The notes beneath the pieces were generated by a model. That model saw only the letters and a list, made by a program, of their open reading frames with translations, was not told the origin of the DNA and did no database searches. DNA of 64,000 nt from positions 124,001 through 188,000 of the forward strand of contig NZ_CP011372.1 of assembly GCF_001017575.1 (NCBI RefSeq), given 5' to 3'. Source of the DNA: Campylobacter lari (lineage in GTDB: Bacteria > Campylobacterota > Campylobacteria > Campylobacterales > Campylobacteraceae). Shown piece by piece: positions 19,422 to 28,391 of this stretch (positions are counted from its first letter, which is position 1; the number at the start of each line of letters is the position of its first letter). The translations under genes were made by a program, and so were the position numbers.

Positions 19422-21159
19422 GAAAATCCTTAGAAACTAAAATTTGAATATTAGCTATAGTTTTATTTATTATAAAATATTGAGTTTTGATAAGATTTGC
19501 TATTTCGCTGATATGTCTTTCATGATTAATTACATAGCAAAGCTCATTTATTTTTTCTTTTTTTGCTTCATTTATATCGATGCATTCTAATTCAATAAAA
19601 TTACACTCATTGGCATACATATAGCTTAACAAAATTGTAGAGAAATATTTACTAGACAAAATATTTTCTTTGTATGATTTTAATTCTTGTTTTAAGTTTG
19701 TTATTTGGTTGAAATTGATCGTATTTAAGCTTTTTTCTAAACTTAAATGAGTTGGTAGGTTGTTGAGCATTAAAGAGATATTTTGGACTTTTACTAAAAG
19801 ATCTTGAGCTTGATTTAAAAATTCTATAGCTTTTTGATTAATTGCATTAAAATGCTTTAAAGATTTTGTGAGATTTTTACGAATATCTTTTTTATCTGGC
19901 AATGAAAGTTTTTGAAAATTTTTAATACTTTCTTTGTCAATAATGTTTTCACAAAGTTCTTTAAAAGATTTTTCTATACTTCCTTCTATTCTAGCTCCAC
20001 CTTCTGTAGCATTATAGGTTTTTATAAAGTTTTTGTTTTGGGCTATATCATATTCATATTTTTCTTTATATAAAAGCCAAGCTGTATGGGTATAAACTTC
20101 ACCTTTACCTCCATAGGAAGTTGTTTTAATAGGTTTATATCGTGAAAAATCTAAATTTGATCCATGTAAAAATTCTTTAGGATGTGATTTTCCATCTTTC
20201 CCAAAAGCCAAATCTTGTCCAATGAGTATAATATTTTCATATTTTAAGGATACTGCAAAATTATATGCCAAATTTGCCACTGAATTAAAACTTAAATCAC
20301 AATAGCCAAAATCATCAAACTCAAAGCTAGTGGAAAATGAATTTGCAGATAGAGCAACCATATAGTTTCTATTATTTTTTTCTATAAGTTTAATAATTTT
20401 AGGATGGACGGTATCGCTAAGAATAAATAAAATATTATCATCAAAATTTCCAAAATCATTATCAAAGAAAATCCAAGAACCTGTAAATTTTTCTTCTTTT
20501 CCGTTAATAAAATCTCTTTCTATGCAAAATACATAATCAGGTTTAATATTATGTTGGTGTAATATAGTATAAGAACCATCTGCACAAAATATAGCAACCT
20601 TGTTTTGAATTTGTTTTAACAAAGGAAGTTGTTTTATTAGACTAGGTCCGCTCGCTACTATGATGGCATTTTTACTTTTGGCTTTATGAGTATTTAGAAA
20701 ATCTTTTATGCTAGAGTGAGTTAGTGTTTTTGGAAGATTTTCACAAAAATGCTTTATGTATATTTCGCATTCTTGACTTGATTGCAATCCGTTTAAAATA
20801 CTTTTAATGGCTTCATTGATATTATTTTGTATGGTTTGTATGGAGGTAGAGTTTTTAAATTTCAAAATTTTAGCAATTTTACTATAAAACATAAAATTTT
20901 GTTGTAGAAATAATTCTTTGGCTTTATTAAAATCAAATTTTTCAACATCAAATAGAAATAATTTTTTTTCTTTTAAGAGGCAAATGATGTATGTTTCTTG
21001 TGTGAACTTTTTAAGGATGTTTTTATCGTCTTCAAAAATTACTAAAAATTTTAAATTTTTATTATGAAAAACCTCTTTAACATAATCACCCAAGCCATAG
21101 ATAAATAAAATAGGATGATTTTTATATAAATTTAAGGTATTATGCGCAAAAGTATTCAT
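19414..21159 (-). CDS. Motility accessory factor (Maf) glycosyltransferase, copy C (divergent, short N-terminus)
   Basis: Maf family, 581 aa, the most divergent copy. It begins MNTFAHNTLNLYKNHPILFIYGLGDYV, so it lacks about 70 N-terminal residues present in the other copies, yet the YGLG element remains. Central motifs are intact: AIIVASGPSLIKQLPLL, IILIGQDLAFGKDGKSHPKEF, TYNATEGGARIEGSIEKSF. It shares no long identical DNA block with its neighbours. The start overlaps the stop of copy D (ATGA) and the 3' end overlaps copy B by 8 bp, so translation is probably coupled. I do not read the short N-terminus as decay, because the frame is clean. Substrate specificity is unknown. Confidence 0.88.
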   Translation of the reverse strand: MNTFAHNTLNLYKNHPILFIYGLGDYVKEVFHNKNLKFLVIFEDDKNILKKFTQETYIICLLKEKKLFLFDVEKFDFNKAKELFLQQNFMFYSKIAKILKFKNSTSIQTIQNNINEAIKSILNGLQSSQECEIYIKHFCENLPKTLTHSSIKDFLNTHKAKSKNAIIVASGPSLIKQLPLLKQIQNKVAIFCADGSYTILHQHNIKPDYVFCIERDFINGKEEKFTGSWIFFDNDFGNFDDNILFILSDTVHPKIIKLIEKNNRNYMVALSANSFSTSFEFDDFGYCDLSFNSVANLAYNFAVSLKYENIILIGQDLAFGKDGKSHPKEFLHGSNLDFSRYKPIKTTSYGGKGEVYTHTAWLLYKEKYEYDIAQNKNFIKTYNATEGGARIEGSIEKSFKELCENIIDKESIKNFQKLSLPDKKDIRKNLTKSLKHFNAINQKAIEFLNQAQDLLVKVQNISLMLNNLPTHLSLEKSLNTINFNQITNLKQELKSYKENILSSKYFSTILLSYMYANECNFIELECIDINEAKKEKINELCYVINHERHISEIANLIKTQYFIINKTIANIQILVSKDFHE

Positions 21160-23024
21160 ATTTTATTTTCCTGAATAATTTTTAATAAAATTTTAAGAAA
21201 TTTAATTAATTCTTGTATCCATATTTCATGCTTTAAAAGCCAAATAATCATACGAATTTTTTTTTCATCTTGAGTGTGAGCACTCGTTAAAGAGATTTTT
21301 GCAAGTTCTAGTTCTATATTTTTTAAAGCAGGATTTAGCACTTCTCCTAATTCTAGCATTTTTTCTATATCTGTTTTGAGTAAATGCAGGTTATCATTTA
21401 CATTTAAAATTTCTTCAAAATTTAAATTTTGAATATTTTTTGAGTAATTAATATAATTTAGAATATATTTTAGTTCTTCCTTAAAGTTCTTGCTGTTGGT
21501 AAGAATTTGAGAAATTTTTTGTATTTTGCGATTTAACTTTTTATCAATCTCATCTTTTTTATCTTGAATTTCTTTTTTACTTAAAGTTTGTAGTTTTTCA
21601 AATAAAACCTTATTTTCTTTCAATAAATTTTCACATAATTCTTTAAAAGGTTTTTCTATACTTCCTTCTATTCTAGCTCCACCTTCTGTGGCATTGTAGG
21701 TATTTATACCTAGTGGATTCATCAAGGCTATATCTTTTTCAAATGTTTCTTTAAAAACTTTCCACCATTTATTTGTCTCAACCTTACCATTGCCGCCATA
21801 AGCAGTAATAAACAAACCTTGTTTTCTACTTCCTTCAAAGTCTTCTTTAAAATAATGATAATCTTTAGGATGAGATTTACCATTCTCATCATAAGCTAAA
21901 TCTTGACCTATTAAGATAATATTTTTATGTCCTAGTTTTACAGCTAACTCATAAGCCATATTGGCTACACTCATACCTGTACCTAAATATCCATAGTCAT
22001 TCATATTTAAACTTTGTGCAAATGGTAGTGGTCTATGTACTAGCATAAACTGTCTATTATTTCTTTTTAGGTATTCTATAGTTTTTGGAAAAACCATACT
22101 AACTAAAAGAAATAATATACCTTTGTCAAATTCTTTAAAGTCATTATTGAAAAACTCAGAGGTTTTTTCTATCCTTTCTAAAGATAATACATAATCAGGC
22201 TTTATATTATGCTTTGCTAATATAGGATAAGCACTATCAGCACATATAATACTAGCTTTGTTGGCATATTCTTTTAATAAAGGTAATTGCTTTATTAAAG
22301 ATGGACCAGTAGAAACTATAATAGCATTTTCTATTTTACCTTTTCTTTGTTTTAGTAAATCTTTTAAACTAGGGTTCGCTAATTGATAAGGTAGATTGTG
22401 TAAAAGTTGGGTGATGCCTTGGAGGGAGTCTTTAGGGTCATTGCCTAGTTCTGTAATAAGATAAGAGCAAAGCTCCTGAATATTTTTTTCTAAAACAGAA
22501 GTATTTTTATTGTTATAATAGTAAGAATGTGAAAACACCTTAACATCTTGCAAATAATTTCTTATTTGCAACTCCTTGCCTAAAAATATACTTAGGTAGG
22601 TTTTGTCAAAATTTTCCACCACATACAATCTTTTATCTTTTAATTCTTGACTAAAATCTATTAAATGAAAAACTATATAAAGTATTTCAATATTAGGTTC
22701 AAAAACAACTATACTTTTATGATTTTCATTTTTTAATAAAGCTTTATATAATAAACCATTACCTAGACCATAAAAAAATAAAACAGGATATCTTTCATAT
22801 TTGGTATAAATTTCATTGTATTTTTCATCAAAGAATTTTTCAGGATTATCATATAAGCTTTGTTTTAATTCATGATCATATATATTGATATCAAAAGCAC
22901 TTTTTCCTGCAAACACCTCAAAACGCTCATTTGTTTTTACATCTTCTATTTTATCAGCTAGAGTAGCATTATAACTTTCTAATGCCCCTAGATTTTTATT
23001 AAAGTTAGCTTCATAGGTGTTCAT
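21156..23024 (-). CDS. Motility accessory factor (Maf) glycosyltransferase, copy D
   Basis: Maf family, 622 aa, a clear mosaic. The first ~137 residues equal copy E, residues ~138-190 are unique, and the centre is the type-1 allele equal to copy A. The start of the C-terminal part (LQTLSKKEIQDKKDEID) matches copy F. The extreme C-terminus (LELAKISLTSAHTQDEKKIRMIIWLLKHE) resembles copy E. Conserved motifs VSTGPSL, LIGQDLAYDENGKSHP and NATEGGARIEG are intact. It overlaps copy C by 4 bp and copy E by 14 bp. Three different paralogues thus contribute to one gene, which supports domain shuffling by recombination. Confidence 0.9.
   Translation of the reverse strand: MNTYEANFNKNLGALESYNATLADKIEDVKTNERFEVFAGKSAFDINIYDHELKQSLYDNPEKFFDEKYNEIYTKYERYPVLFFYGLGNGLLYKALLKNENHKSIVVFEPNIEILYIVFHLIDFSQELKDKRLYVVENFDKTYLSIFLGKELQIRNYLQDVKVFSHSYYYNNKNTSVLEKNIQELCSYLITELGNDPKDSLQGITQLLHNLPYQLANPSLKDLLKQRKGKIENAIIVSTGPSLIKQLPLLKEYANKASIICADSAYPILAKHNIKPDYVLSLERIEKTSEFFNNDFKEFDKGILFLLVSMVFPKTIEYLKRNNRQFMLVHRPLPFAQSLNMNDYGYLGTGMSVANMAYELAVKLGHKNIILIGQDLAYDENGKSHPKDYHYFKEDFEGSRKQGLFITAYGGNGKVETNKWWKVFKETFEKDIALMNPLGINTYNATEGGARIEGSIEKPFKELCENLLKENKVLFEKLQTLSKKEIQDKKDEIDKKLNRKIQKISQILTNSKNFKEELKYILNYINYSKNIQNLNFEEILNVNDNLHLLKTDIEKMLELGEVLNPALKNIELELAKISLTSAHTQDEKKIRMIIWLLKHEIWIQELIKFLKILLKIIQENKI
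21605..22445 (-). repeat. Maf type-1 central block, second copy (in maf D)
   Basis: Second copy of the 841-bp block at 16149-16989, direct orientation. Confidence 0.85.
22615..23024 (-). repeat. Maf N-terminal block II, first copy (in maf D)
   Basis: 410 bp from the start codon, identical by eye to 24536-24945 in maf E (offset 1921). Divergence begins abruptly at codon ~137. Confidence 0.88.
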
Positions 23025-24945
23025 TATTTACCTTTATAAAATCTTTTAAATCTTGTATAGATTGTTCCATGATTTTTATTTGTGATTCTAGAGTGTCTAT
23101 GACCAGTTTAAGCCATTTTTCATGCTTTATAAGCCAAATAATCATACGAATTTTTTTATCTTCTTGAGTATGAGCGCTCATAAGTGAAATTTTGGCTAGT
23201 TCAAGTTCTGTTAAAGTTAAGGCAGCTACTAGTTGGTCGGAAAATATGGACATTTTTTCATCTTCTAAAAATTCTTTAACTTTGTGAATTTCATCATTAG
23301 TCTTTAAAATTTTAATAAAATTAATAGTATTTAAATCGATATGATATCTAGTTTGTTCAATAACTTTTAAAATGGGTTTCAAAAGCTTTTGGCATTGATA
23401 AATTTTGTTTTTTGCAAATTTAATAAGTTCTAAAAAATAATCATAGCTTTGTTTTGCTAATAAAATCTGTTCCTTTTTTGGTAAGCTATTTAAAAAAGGA
23501 AAAATAATTTTATCTTCCTTTAGTAACTCATCACACACTTGTTTAAAAGGTTTTTCTATAGTGCCTTCTATCCTAGCTCCACCTTCAGTAGCATTGTAGG
23601 TTATAATACTGTTTTTGGCAGTTTCTTTTATATAAAGTTCATAGCTTTGTATATAGTATTTCCATCCTTGATGAGTAATCACTTCACCCTTGCCACCATA
23701 AGCTGTAGTTTTTATACGCTTTTCTAAACTAGGAATGTTATTATCAAAGTTTTCTCCGTATAAAAAATCCATAGGATGAGAATTACCTTTTTCATCAAAA
23801 GCTAAATCTTGACCTATAAGTATGATGTTTTTATGTTCTAATTTTACAGCTAATTCATATCCCATATAAGCTACATTTAAACCACCTAAGGTTCCAAAAT
23901 CATTTATTAGCATTTTATGAGTAAATTTTGATAATGGTCTTAAAACTAATAAATAGTTTCTATGATTTTTTTCTAAATATTTGATAGTATCTGAGTGTGT
24001 TGATGCTGTAATGACGAAAGTTATATTTTTATCAAATTCTTCATGATTATTATCAAAAAATTTACTAGTAAGCTCACTTGAATCTAGAGATATTACAATA
24101 TCAGGTTTTATATTGTATTTTGCAAGTATAGGGTAGCTTCCATCGACACAAATGATAGTTGCTTTATCTGCATTCTCTTTTAACAAAGGAAGTTGTTTGA
24201 TCAAGCTTGGGCCACTTGCAACGATAATAGCGGTTTTATTTTTCCCTTTTCTTTGATTGATAAAATCTTTAAATAAAGCTTTTGTAAGTATTTTTGGTGT
24301 ATTTTCTATAGAAAACCTTAAATCTTGTGATAAAGTTGCTATTCTATTGCTTCCTTGCGCGTTAAAAACATACATAATTTTTTCATTTAGTTTTTTTTCT
24401 AATTCTTCTATGTGTATTTTATATTGATTGTAATAGGAATTTAAAGAATAAATTTTACTATCATAAAGATAGTTTCTAACAAAAAGCTCTCCTATTAAAA
24501 AGTTTATAATGCTATCCATATCAAAATCATTTGTATCCACCACATACAATCTTTTATCTTTTAATTCTTGACTAAAATCTATTAAATGAAAAACTATATA
24601 AAGTATTTCAATATTAGGTTCAAAAACAACTATACTTTTATGATTTTCATTTTTTAATAAAGCTTTATATAATAAACCATTACCTAGACCATAAAAAAAT
24701 AAAACAGGATATCTTTCATATTTGGTATAAATTTCATTGTATTTTTCATCAAAGAATTTTTCAGGATTATCATATAAGCTTTGTTTTAATTCATGATCAT
24801 ATATATTGATATCAAAAGCACTTTTTCCTGCAAACACCTCAAAACGCTCATTTGTTTTTACATCTTCTATTTTATCAGCTAGAGTAGCATTATAACTTTC
24901 TAATGCCCCTAGATTTTTATTAAAGTTAGCTTCATAGGTGTTCAT
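23011..24945 (-). CDS. Motility accessory factor (Maf) glycosyltransferase, copy E
   Basis: Maf family, 644 aa, the longest copy. The first ~137 residues equal copy D. The central domain is its own allele (AIIVASGPSLIKQLPLLKENADKATIICVDGSYPILAKYNIKPDIVISLD, residues ~240-290), with IILIGQDLAFDEKGNSHPMDF and TYNATEGGARIEGTIEKPF. The C-terminal segment LELAKISLMSAHTQEDKKIRMIIWLIKHE resembles copy D, but the last ~25 residues differ. It overlaps copies D (14 bp) and F (4 bp). It keeps all conserved Maf motifs and is expected to be an active flagellin glycosyltransferase; donor and acceptor sites cannot be read from sequence. Confidence 0.9.
   Translation of the reverse strand: MNTYEANFNKNLGALESYNATLADKIEDVKTNERFEVFAGKSAFDINIYDHELKQSLYDNPEKFFDEKYNEIYTKYERYPVLFFYGLGNGLLYKALLKNENHKSIVVFEPNIEILYIVFHLIDFSQELKDKRLYVVDTNDFDMDSIINFLIGELFVRNYLYDSKIYSLNSYYNQYKIHIEELEKKLNEKIMYVFNAQGSNRIATLSQDLRFSIENTPKILTKALFKDFINQRKGKNKTAIIVASGPSLIKQLPLLKENADKATIICVDGSYPILAKYNIKPDIVISLDSSELTSKFFDNNHEEFDKNITFVITASTHSDTIKYLEKNHRNYLLVLRPLSKFTHKMLINDFGTLGGLNVAYMGYELAVKLEHKNIILIGQDLAFDEKGNSHPMDFLYGENFDNNIPSLEKRIKTTAYGGKGEVITHQGWKYYIQSYELYIKETAKNSIITYNATEGGARIEGTIEKPFKQVCDELLKEDKIIFPFLNSLPKKEQILLAKQSYDYFLELIKFAKNKIYQCQKLLKPILKVIEQTRYHIDLNTINFIKILKTNDEIHKVKEFLEDEKMSIFSDQLVAALTLTELELAKISLMSAHTQEDKKIRMIIWLIKHEKWLKLVIDTLESQIKIMEQSIQDLKDFIKVNNEHL
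24536..24945 (-). repeat. Maf N-terminal block II, second copy (in maf E)
   Basis: Second copy of the 410-bp block at 22615-23024. Confidence 0.88.
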
Positions 24946-26777
24946 GAGAGACCTTTTTCTATGCTTTGAATTTGTAATTTTATATGAGGTATGATAAAAT
25001 CAATCCAATTTATATGAATTTCTATATATTCTTTTCTTTTTGCATATTCTTCTTCTATGTTTGTAGGATTTTTTATATAATTTTGTGCAATTTTATATTC
25101 AAAATGAAAAAATATTGAACGAATAAGATCTAAGAAGTAATTTTTAAATTCTTCATCCTCAAACTTAGTTTTCATTTTATAAATTCTTTGACTTAGAGGG
25201 TTAAAGTCTTGATTTTCAAAATTTAAATTTTCTAAGCATCGAGCAAGATCTGATTTTAAAATTTCACATTCGTTGATGTAACTTCTTCCTAAAATAATAA
25301 TCCCCCTCAAACACTCATCAATCTCATCTTTTTTATCTTGAATTTCTTTTTTACTTAAAGTTTGTAGTTTTTTAAATAAAACCTTATTTTCTTTCAATAA
25401 ATTTTCACATAATTCTTTAAAAGGTTTTTCTATACTTCCTTCTATTCTAGCTCCACCTTCTGTGGCATTGTAGGTATTTATACCTAGTGGATTCATCAAG
25501 GCTATATCTTTTTCAAATGTTTCTTTAAAAACTTTCCACCATTTATTTGTCTCAACCTTACCATTGCCGCCATAAGCAGTAATAAATAAACCTTCTTTTC
25601 TATCATTTTCTATAGCTTCTCCATGGACATAGTCTTTAGGATGAGATTTACCATTCTCATCATAAGCTAAATCTTGACCTATTAAGATAATATTTTTATG
25701 TCCTAGTTTTACAGCTAACTCATAAGCCATATTGGCTACACTCATACCTGTACCTAAATATCCATAGTCATTCATATTTAAACTTTGTGCAAATGGTAGT
25801 GGTCTATGTACTAGCATAAACTGTCTATTATTTCTTTTTAGGTATTCTATAGCCTTTTGATGTACTACACTAGCTAAAATAAACAATATACCCTTATCAA
25901 ATTCTTTAAAATCATTATCAAAACACTTAATAACTACATCATCTCTTTCAAGCATTAATACATAATCAGGCTTTATATTATGCTTTGCTAATATAGGATA
26001 AGCACTATCAGCACATATAATACTAGCTTTGTTGGCATATTCTTTTAATAAAGGTAATTGCTTTATTAAAGATGGACCAGTAGAAACTATAATAGCATTT
26101 TCTATTTTACCTTTTCTTTGTTTTAGTAAATCTTTTAAACTAGGGTTCGCTAATTGATAAGGTAGATTGTGTAAAAGTTGGGTGATACCTTCGAAGGAGT
26201 CTTCTGATGAGTTTCCTTGTCTAACAACCAAAGATTTTATGCTTTCTATGCACAAAGAGTTGGTTTTAGCTATGGCATCTTCATAGTTTTCATAGAAATT
26301 TGATATTAAGAGTAAATCATAAGTTTTAACAAAAAAGTGAATTTTCTCTTGTTCAAAAAAACGATAAAAAGTTAAAAAGTTAATATCTTCATATAAATAA
26401 ATACAAAGTCTTTTATCCTGTAAATCTTGACTAAAATCATTTAAATGCAAAGCAATATATAAAAGTTCTATTTCAGGCTCTATAACGCAAATATAATCTT
26501 TGAGTGGATTTTTCAATAATTCAAAAATTAATATACCGTTGCCAATTCCAAAAAAAACTAAAAATGGATGTCTTTTATAATTTTGCTCATAAAAAGATAA
26601 ATTATCTAAAGCATTTTGTATACAAAATTGTTTTGTTTTATGATCATAAATATCGTAGTTTTTTTCAAAAAGTTCAAATCTTTCGTTGGATTTTACTTGC
26701 AAGATTTTATCAGCTAAGCTTGCGTTGATTTCTTTTAAAACTTGTAAATTTTTAGAAAAATTAAGTTCAAGTAGCAT
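24942..26777 (-). CDS. Motility accessory factor (Maf) glycosyltransferase, copy F
   Basis: Maf family, 611 aa, first maf gene after pseI. The N-terminal ~205 residues (MLLELNFSKNLQVLKEINASLADK onward) are unique. From about residue 208 it joins sequence shared with copies A and D (GITQLLHNLPYQLANPSLKDLL), then carries the type-2 central allele of copy B, then a short linker shared with copy D, then a unique C-terminus. Core motifs are complete. It lies 40 bp downstream of pseI on the same strand, so pseI and the six maf genes are probably one transcript ending at the hairpin near 15720. Confidence 0.9.
   Translation of the reverse strand: MLLELNFSKNLQVLKEINASLADKILQVKSNERFELFEKNYDIYDHKTKQFCIQNALDNLSFYEQNYKRHPFLVFFGIGNGILIFELLKNPLKDYICVIEPEIELLYIALHLNDFSQDLQDKRLCIYLYEDINFLTFYRFFEQEKIHFFVKTYDLLLISNFYENYEDAIAKTNSLCIESIKSLVVRQGNSSEDSFEGITQLLHNLPYQLANPSLKDLLKQRKGKIENAIIVSTGPSLIKQLPLLKEYANKASIICADSAYPILAKHNIKPDYVLMLERDDVVIKCFDNDFKEFDKGILFILASVVHQKAIEYLKRNNRQFMLVHRPLPFAQSLNMNDYGYLGTGMSVANMAYELAVKLGHKNIILIGQDLAYDENGKSHPKDYVHGEAIENDRKEGLFITAYGGNGKVETNKWWKVFKETFEKDIALMNPLGINTYNATEGGARIEGSIEKPFKELCENLLKENKVLFKKLQTLSKKEIQDKKDEIDECLRGIIILGRSYINECEILKSDLARCLENLNFENQDFNPLSQRIYKMKTKFEDEEFKNYFLDLIRSIFFHFEYKIAQNYIKNPTNIEEEYAKRKEYIEIHINWIDFIIPHIKLQIQSIEKGLS
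25370..26147 (-). repeat. Maf type-2 central block, second copy (in maf F)
   Basis: Second copy of the 778-bp block at 17999-18776, direct orientation. Confidence 0.85.
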
Positions 26778-26817
26778 TATAGTTCCTTATTTATATTTCT
26801 TTAAGCAAAAGCATAAA

Positions 26818-27852
26818 TCATTCCAAAAAATCTTCTTCTTTTAGCGCTTGTCCAAATTCTATATCACAACTTGCTTTTTTGCCAAGTATGATAGGCAAAA
26901 ATTTAGGATGCAAGCCAAGGTTTGGTCTTACACTTTTTACATTTTCTAGTGTAAAAATTTCTCCTTTTTTGATGTCTTTACTAGCATATAAGCTTCTTGC
27001 AAAATGGCGATTTTTTAAAGTTTTTTCATTTATTGTTAAGCTAGCTTTACCTAGTGCTTGCTCGCTTAAGCGCACCATGGAACACATTTGCTTAAACTCT
27101 TCATAGTTAAGACTAAATTTAGCATCAGCACTATTTAAAGTTTTATCTAATATAAAATGTTTTTCTATCACTCTTGCTCCAAGAGCTACGGCTAAAGTAG
27201 GTGCTAAAAATCCCTCGCTATGATCGCTTAAGCCTACTATGGTTTTAAATTTTCCTTGCAAGGTTTTAATGGTGTTTAAATTTAAATCACAAATTTGTGA
27301 AGGGTAGGCTGAAGTACATTTAAGTAAAATTAAATTTGGGTTGTTTTCTTCTTGGAAAATTTTAACAATCATTTCAAGTTCTTCTTCATAAGCTATACCC
27401 GTAGAAACTAAGGTAGGTTTGTTTTCTTTTGCTACATAACGCACAAAATCATAATCATTGACTTCAAAAGAAGCGATTTTATAAGCTGGGGGATTAAATT
27501 GTCTTAAAAAATTCACATCTTCTTTAGAGAAAGGACTAGAAAAGCAGATTAGCCCTTCATTTTTGGCGCATTCAAAAAGTTGTTCATGCCATTCATAGGG
27601 CGTCTTAGCTTCTTCATATAATTCATATAGTTTGCGTTCATGCCACAAACCACCTTCGATAATAAAATCTTTTTTATTAGAATTTAGTGTTAAGCTATCT
27701 GGGGTATAGGTTTGAATTTTTATGGCATCAGCTCCTGCTTTTTTAGCTGCTTGTATAGTTTTTAAAGCTACTTCAAGGCTGTTTGCGTGATTTGCTGAAA
27801 GCTCGGCAATGATGAAAACTTTTTCATTTAAATTGAAATTTCCTATAAACAT
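26818..27852 (-). CDS. pseI: Pseudaminic acid synthase PseI (NeuB family)
   Basis: NeuB-family sugar synthase of 344 aa that condenses phosphoenolpyruvate with 6-deoxy-AltdiNAc to give pseudaminic acid. The N-terminal barrel contains FIIAELSANHANSLE, AGADAIKIQTYTPDSLT, ICFSSPFSKEDV, LLKCTSAYPS and IVGLSDHSEG. The C-terminal SAF antifreeze-like domain is visible from ~285 (HFARSLYASKDIKKGEIFTLENV). The Pse type is favoured over NeuB1/LegI by these motifs and by the adjacent maf genes, as in the C. jejuni flagellar glycosylation locus (Cj1317 next to maf genes). Other pse genes are not in the window. Confidence 0.88.
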   Translation of the reverse strand: MFIGNFNLNEKVFIIAELSANHANSLEVALKTIQAAKKAGADAIKIQTYTPDSLTLNSNKKDFIIEGGLWHERKLYELYEEAKTPYEWHEQLFECAKNEGLICFSSPFSKEDVNFLRQFNPPAYKIASFEVNDYDFVRYVAKENKPTLVSTGIAYEEELEMIVKIFQEENNPNLILLKCTSAYPSQICDLNLNTIKTLQGKFKTIVGLSDHSEGFLAPTLAVALGARVIEKHFILDKTLNSADAKFSLNYEEFKQMCSMVRLSEQALGKASLTINEKTLKNRHFARSLYASKDIKKGEIFTLENVKSVRPNLGLHPKFLPIILGKKASCDIEFGQALKEEDFLE

Positions 27853-27968
27853 TAAAAACCTTTTTTTAATTTAAATAAAAATTTACTATATTTTATATTT
27901 TAATTATTAATTATGATTAAAGGTTTATTTAGTAAAATAAATTTAATTAAGTTATCTAAGGAAAAACT

Positions 27969-28391
27969 ATGACTAAAACACTTGAGTATTCGATTTATCA
28001 TTTTTTTGAGCATATTTTAAAATTAAAAATTTCACAAAAAAGTATGATTAGGGGTGAGCTTTATGGAGCTTCTATACCTTTGTATTTTAAAGATGAAGAA
28101 TATAGTTTTTATTTATTTTTCCAAAAACAAGCTTTAAATGAAATTGCGTTGTTTTTACTACATGAAGAATTAAAAGAAGATGGATTAGCAGATTTAGTAA
28201 AAGAAGTGGCTAATCAAATTATAGGTTATGCTAAAAAATTACTTAACGATACTAATGGAAAAGATGAATATCGCTTAGGGGTTCCTGAGTATTTAGGACG
28301 TATTGATGGATTTTCAAAAATTAAACTCAAAGAAAAATTTACTTATGAAGTAAAAAATGCTTCCTTTAGAATAGGTTATAAAAAAATATGA
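27969..28391 (+). CDS. CheX-like chemotaxis phosphatase-fold protein
   Basis: The 140-aa protein looks like the CheC/CheX/FliY family. It carries D75-x3-E79-x2-N82-x3-G86 (DLVKEVANQIIG), the helix motif whose Glu and Asn dephosphorylate CheY-P in active family members. Only one such motif is present, as in CheX. The gene overlaps fliN by 4 bp (ATGA), and fliO follows, so it sits in a flagellar switch/export operon and probably corresponds to C. jejuni Cj0350. CheY-P phosphatase activity is inferred from the intact motif. The start follows AAGGAAAAACT. Confidence 0.7.
   Translation: MTKTLEYSIYHFFEHILKLKISQKSMIRGELYGASIPLYFKDEEYSFYLFFQKQALNEIALFLLHEELKEDGLADLVKEVANQIIGYAKKLLNDTNGKDEYRLGVPEYLGRIDGFSKIKLKEKFTYEVKNASFRIGYKKI

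Noticed and set aside
15715-26777. Phase-variable poly-G/poly-C tracts expected in Campylobacter maf genes
   Set aside because: I scanned this region and the rest of the window. The longest C or G run is about five (near 32622-32635, inside plsY), too short for slipped-strand switching.
15715-26777. maf repeats as an insertion sequence or prophage
   Set aside because: No transposase, integrase or terminal inverted repeats. The blocks lie inside coding sequence and keep the frame, so they are paralogous gene segments.
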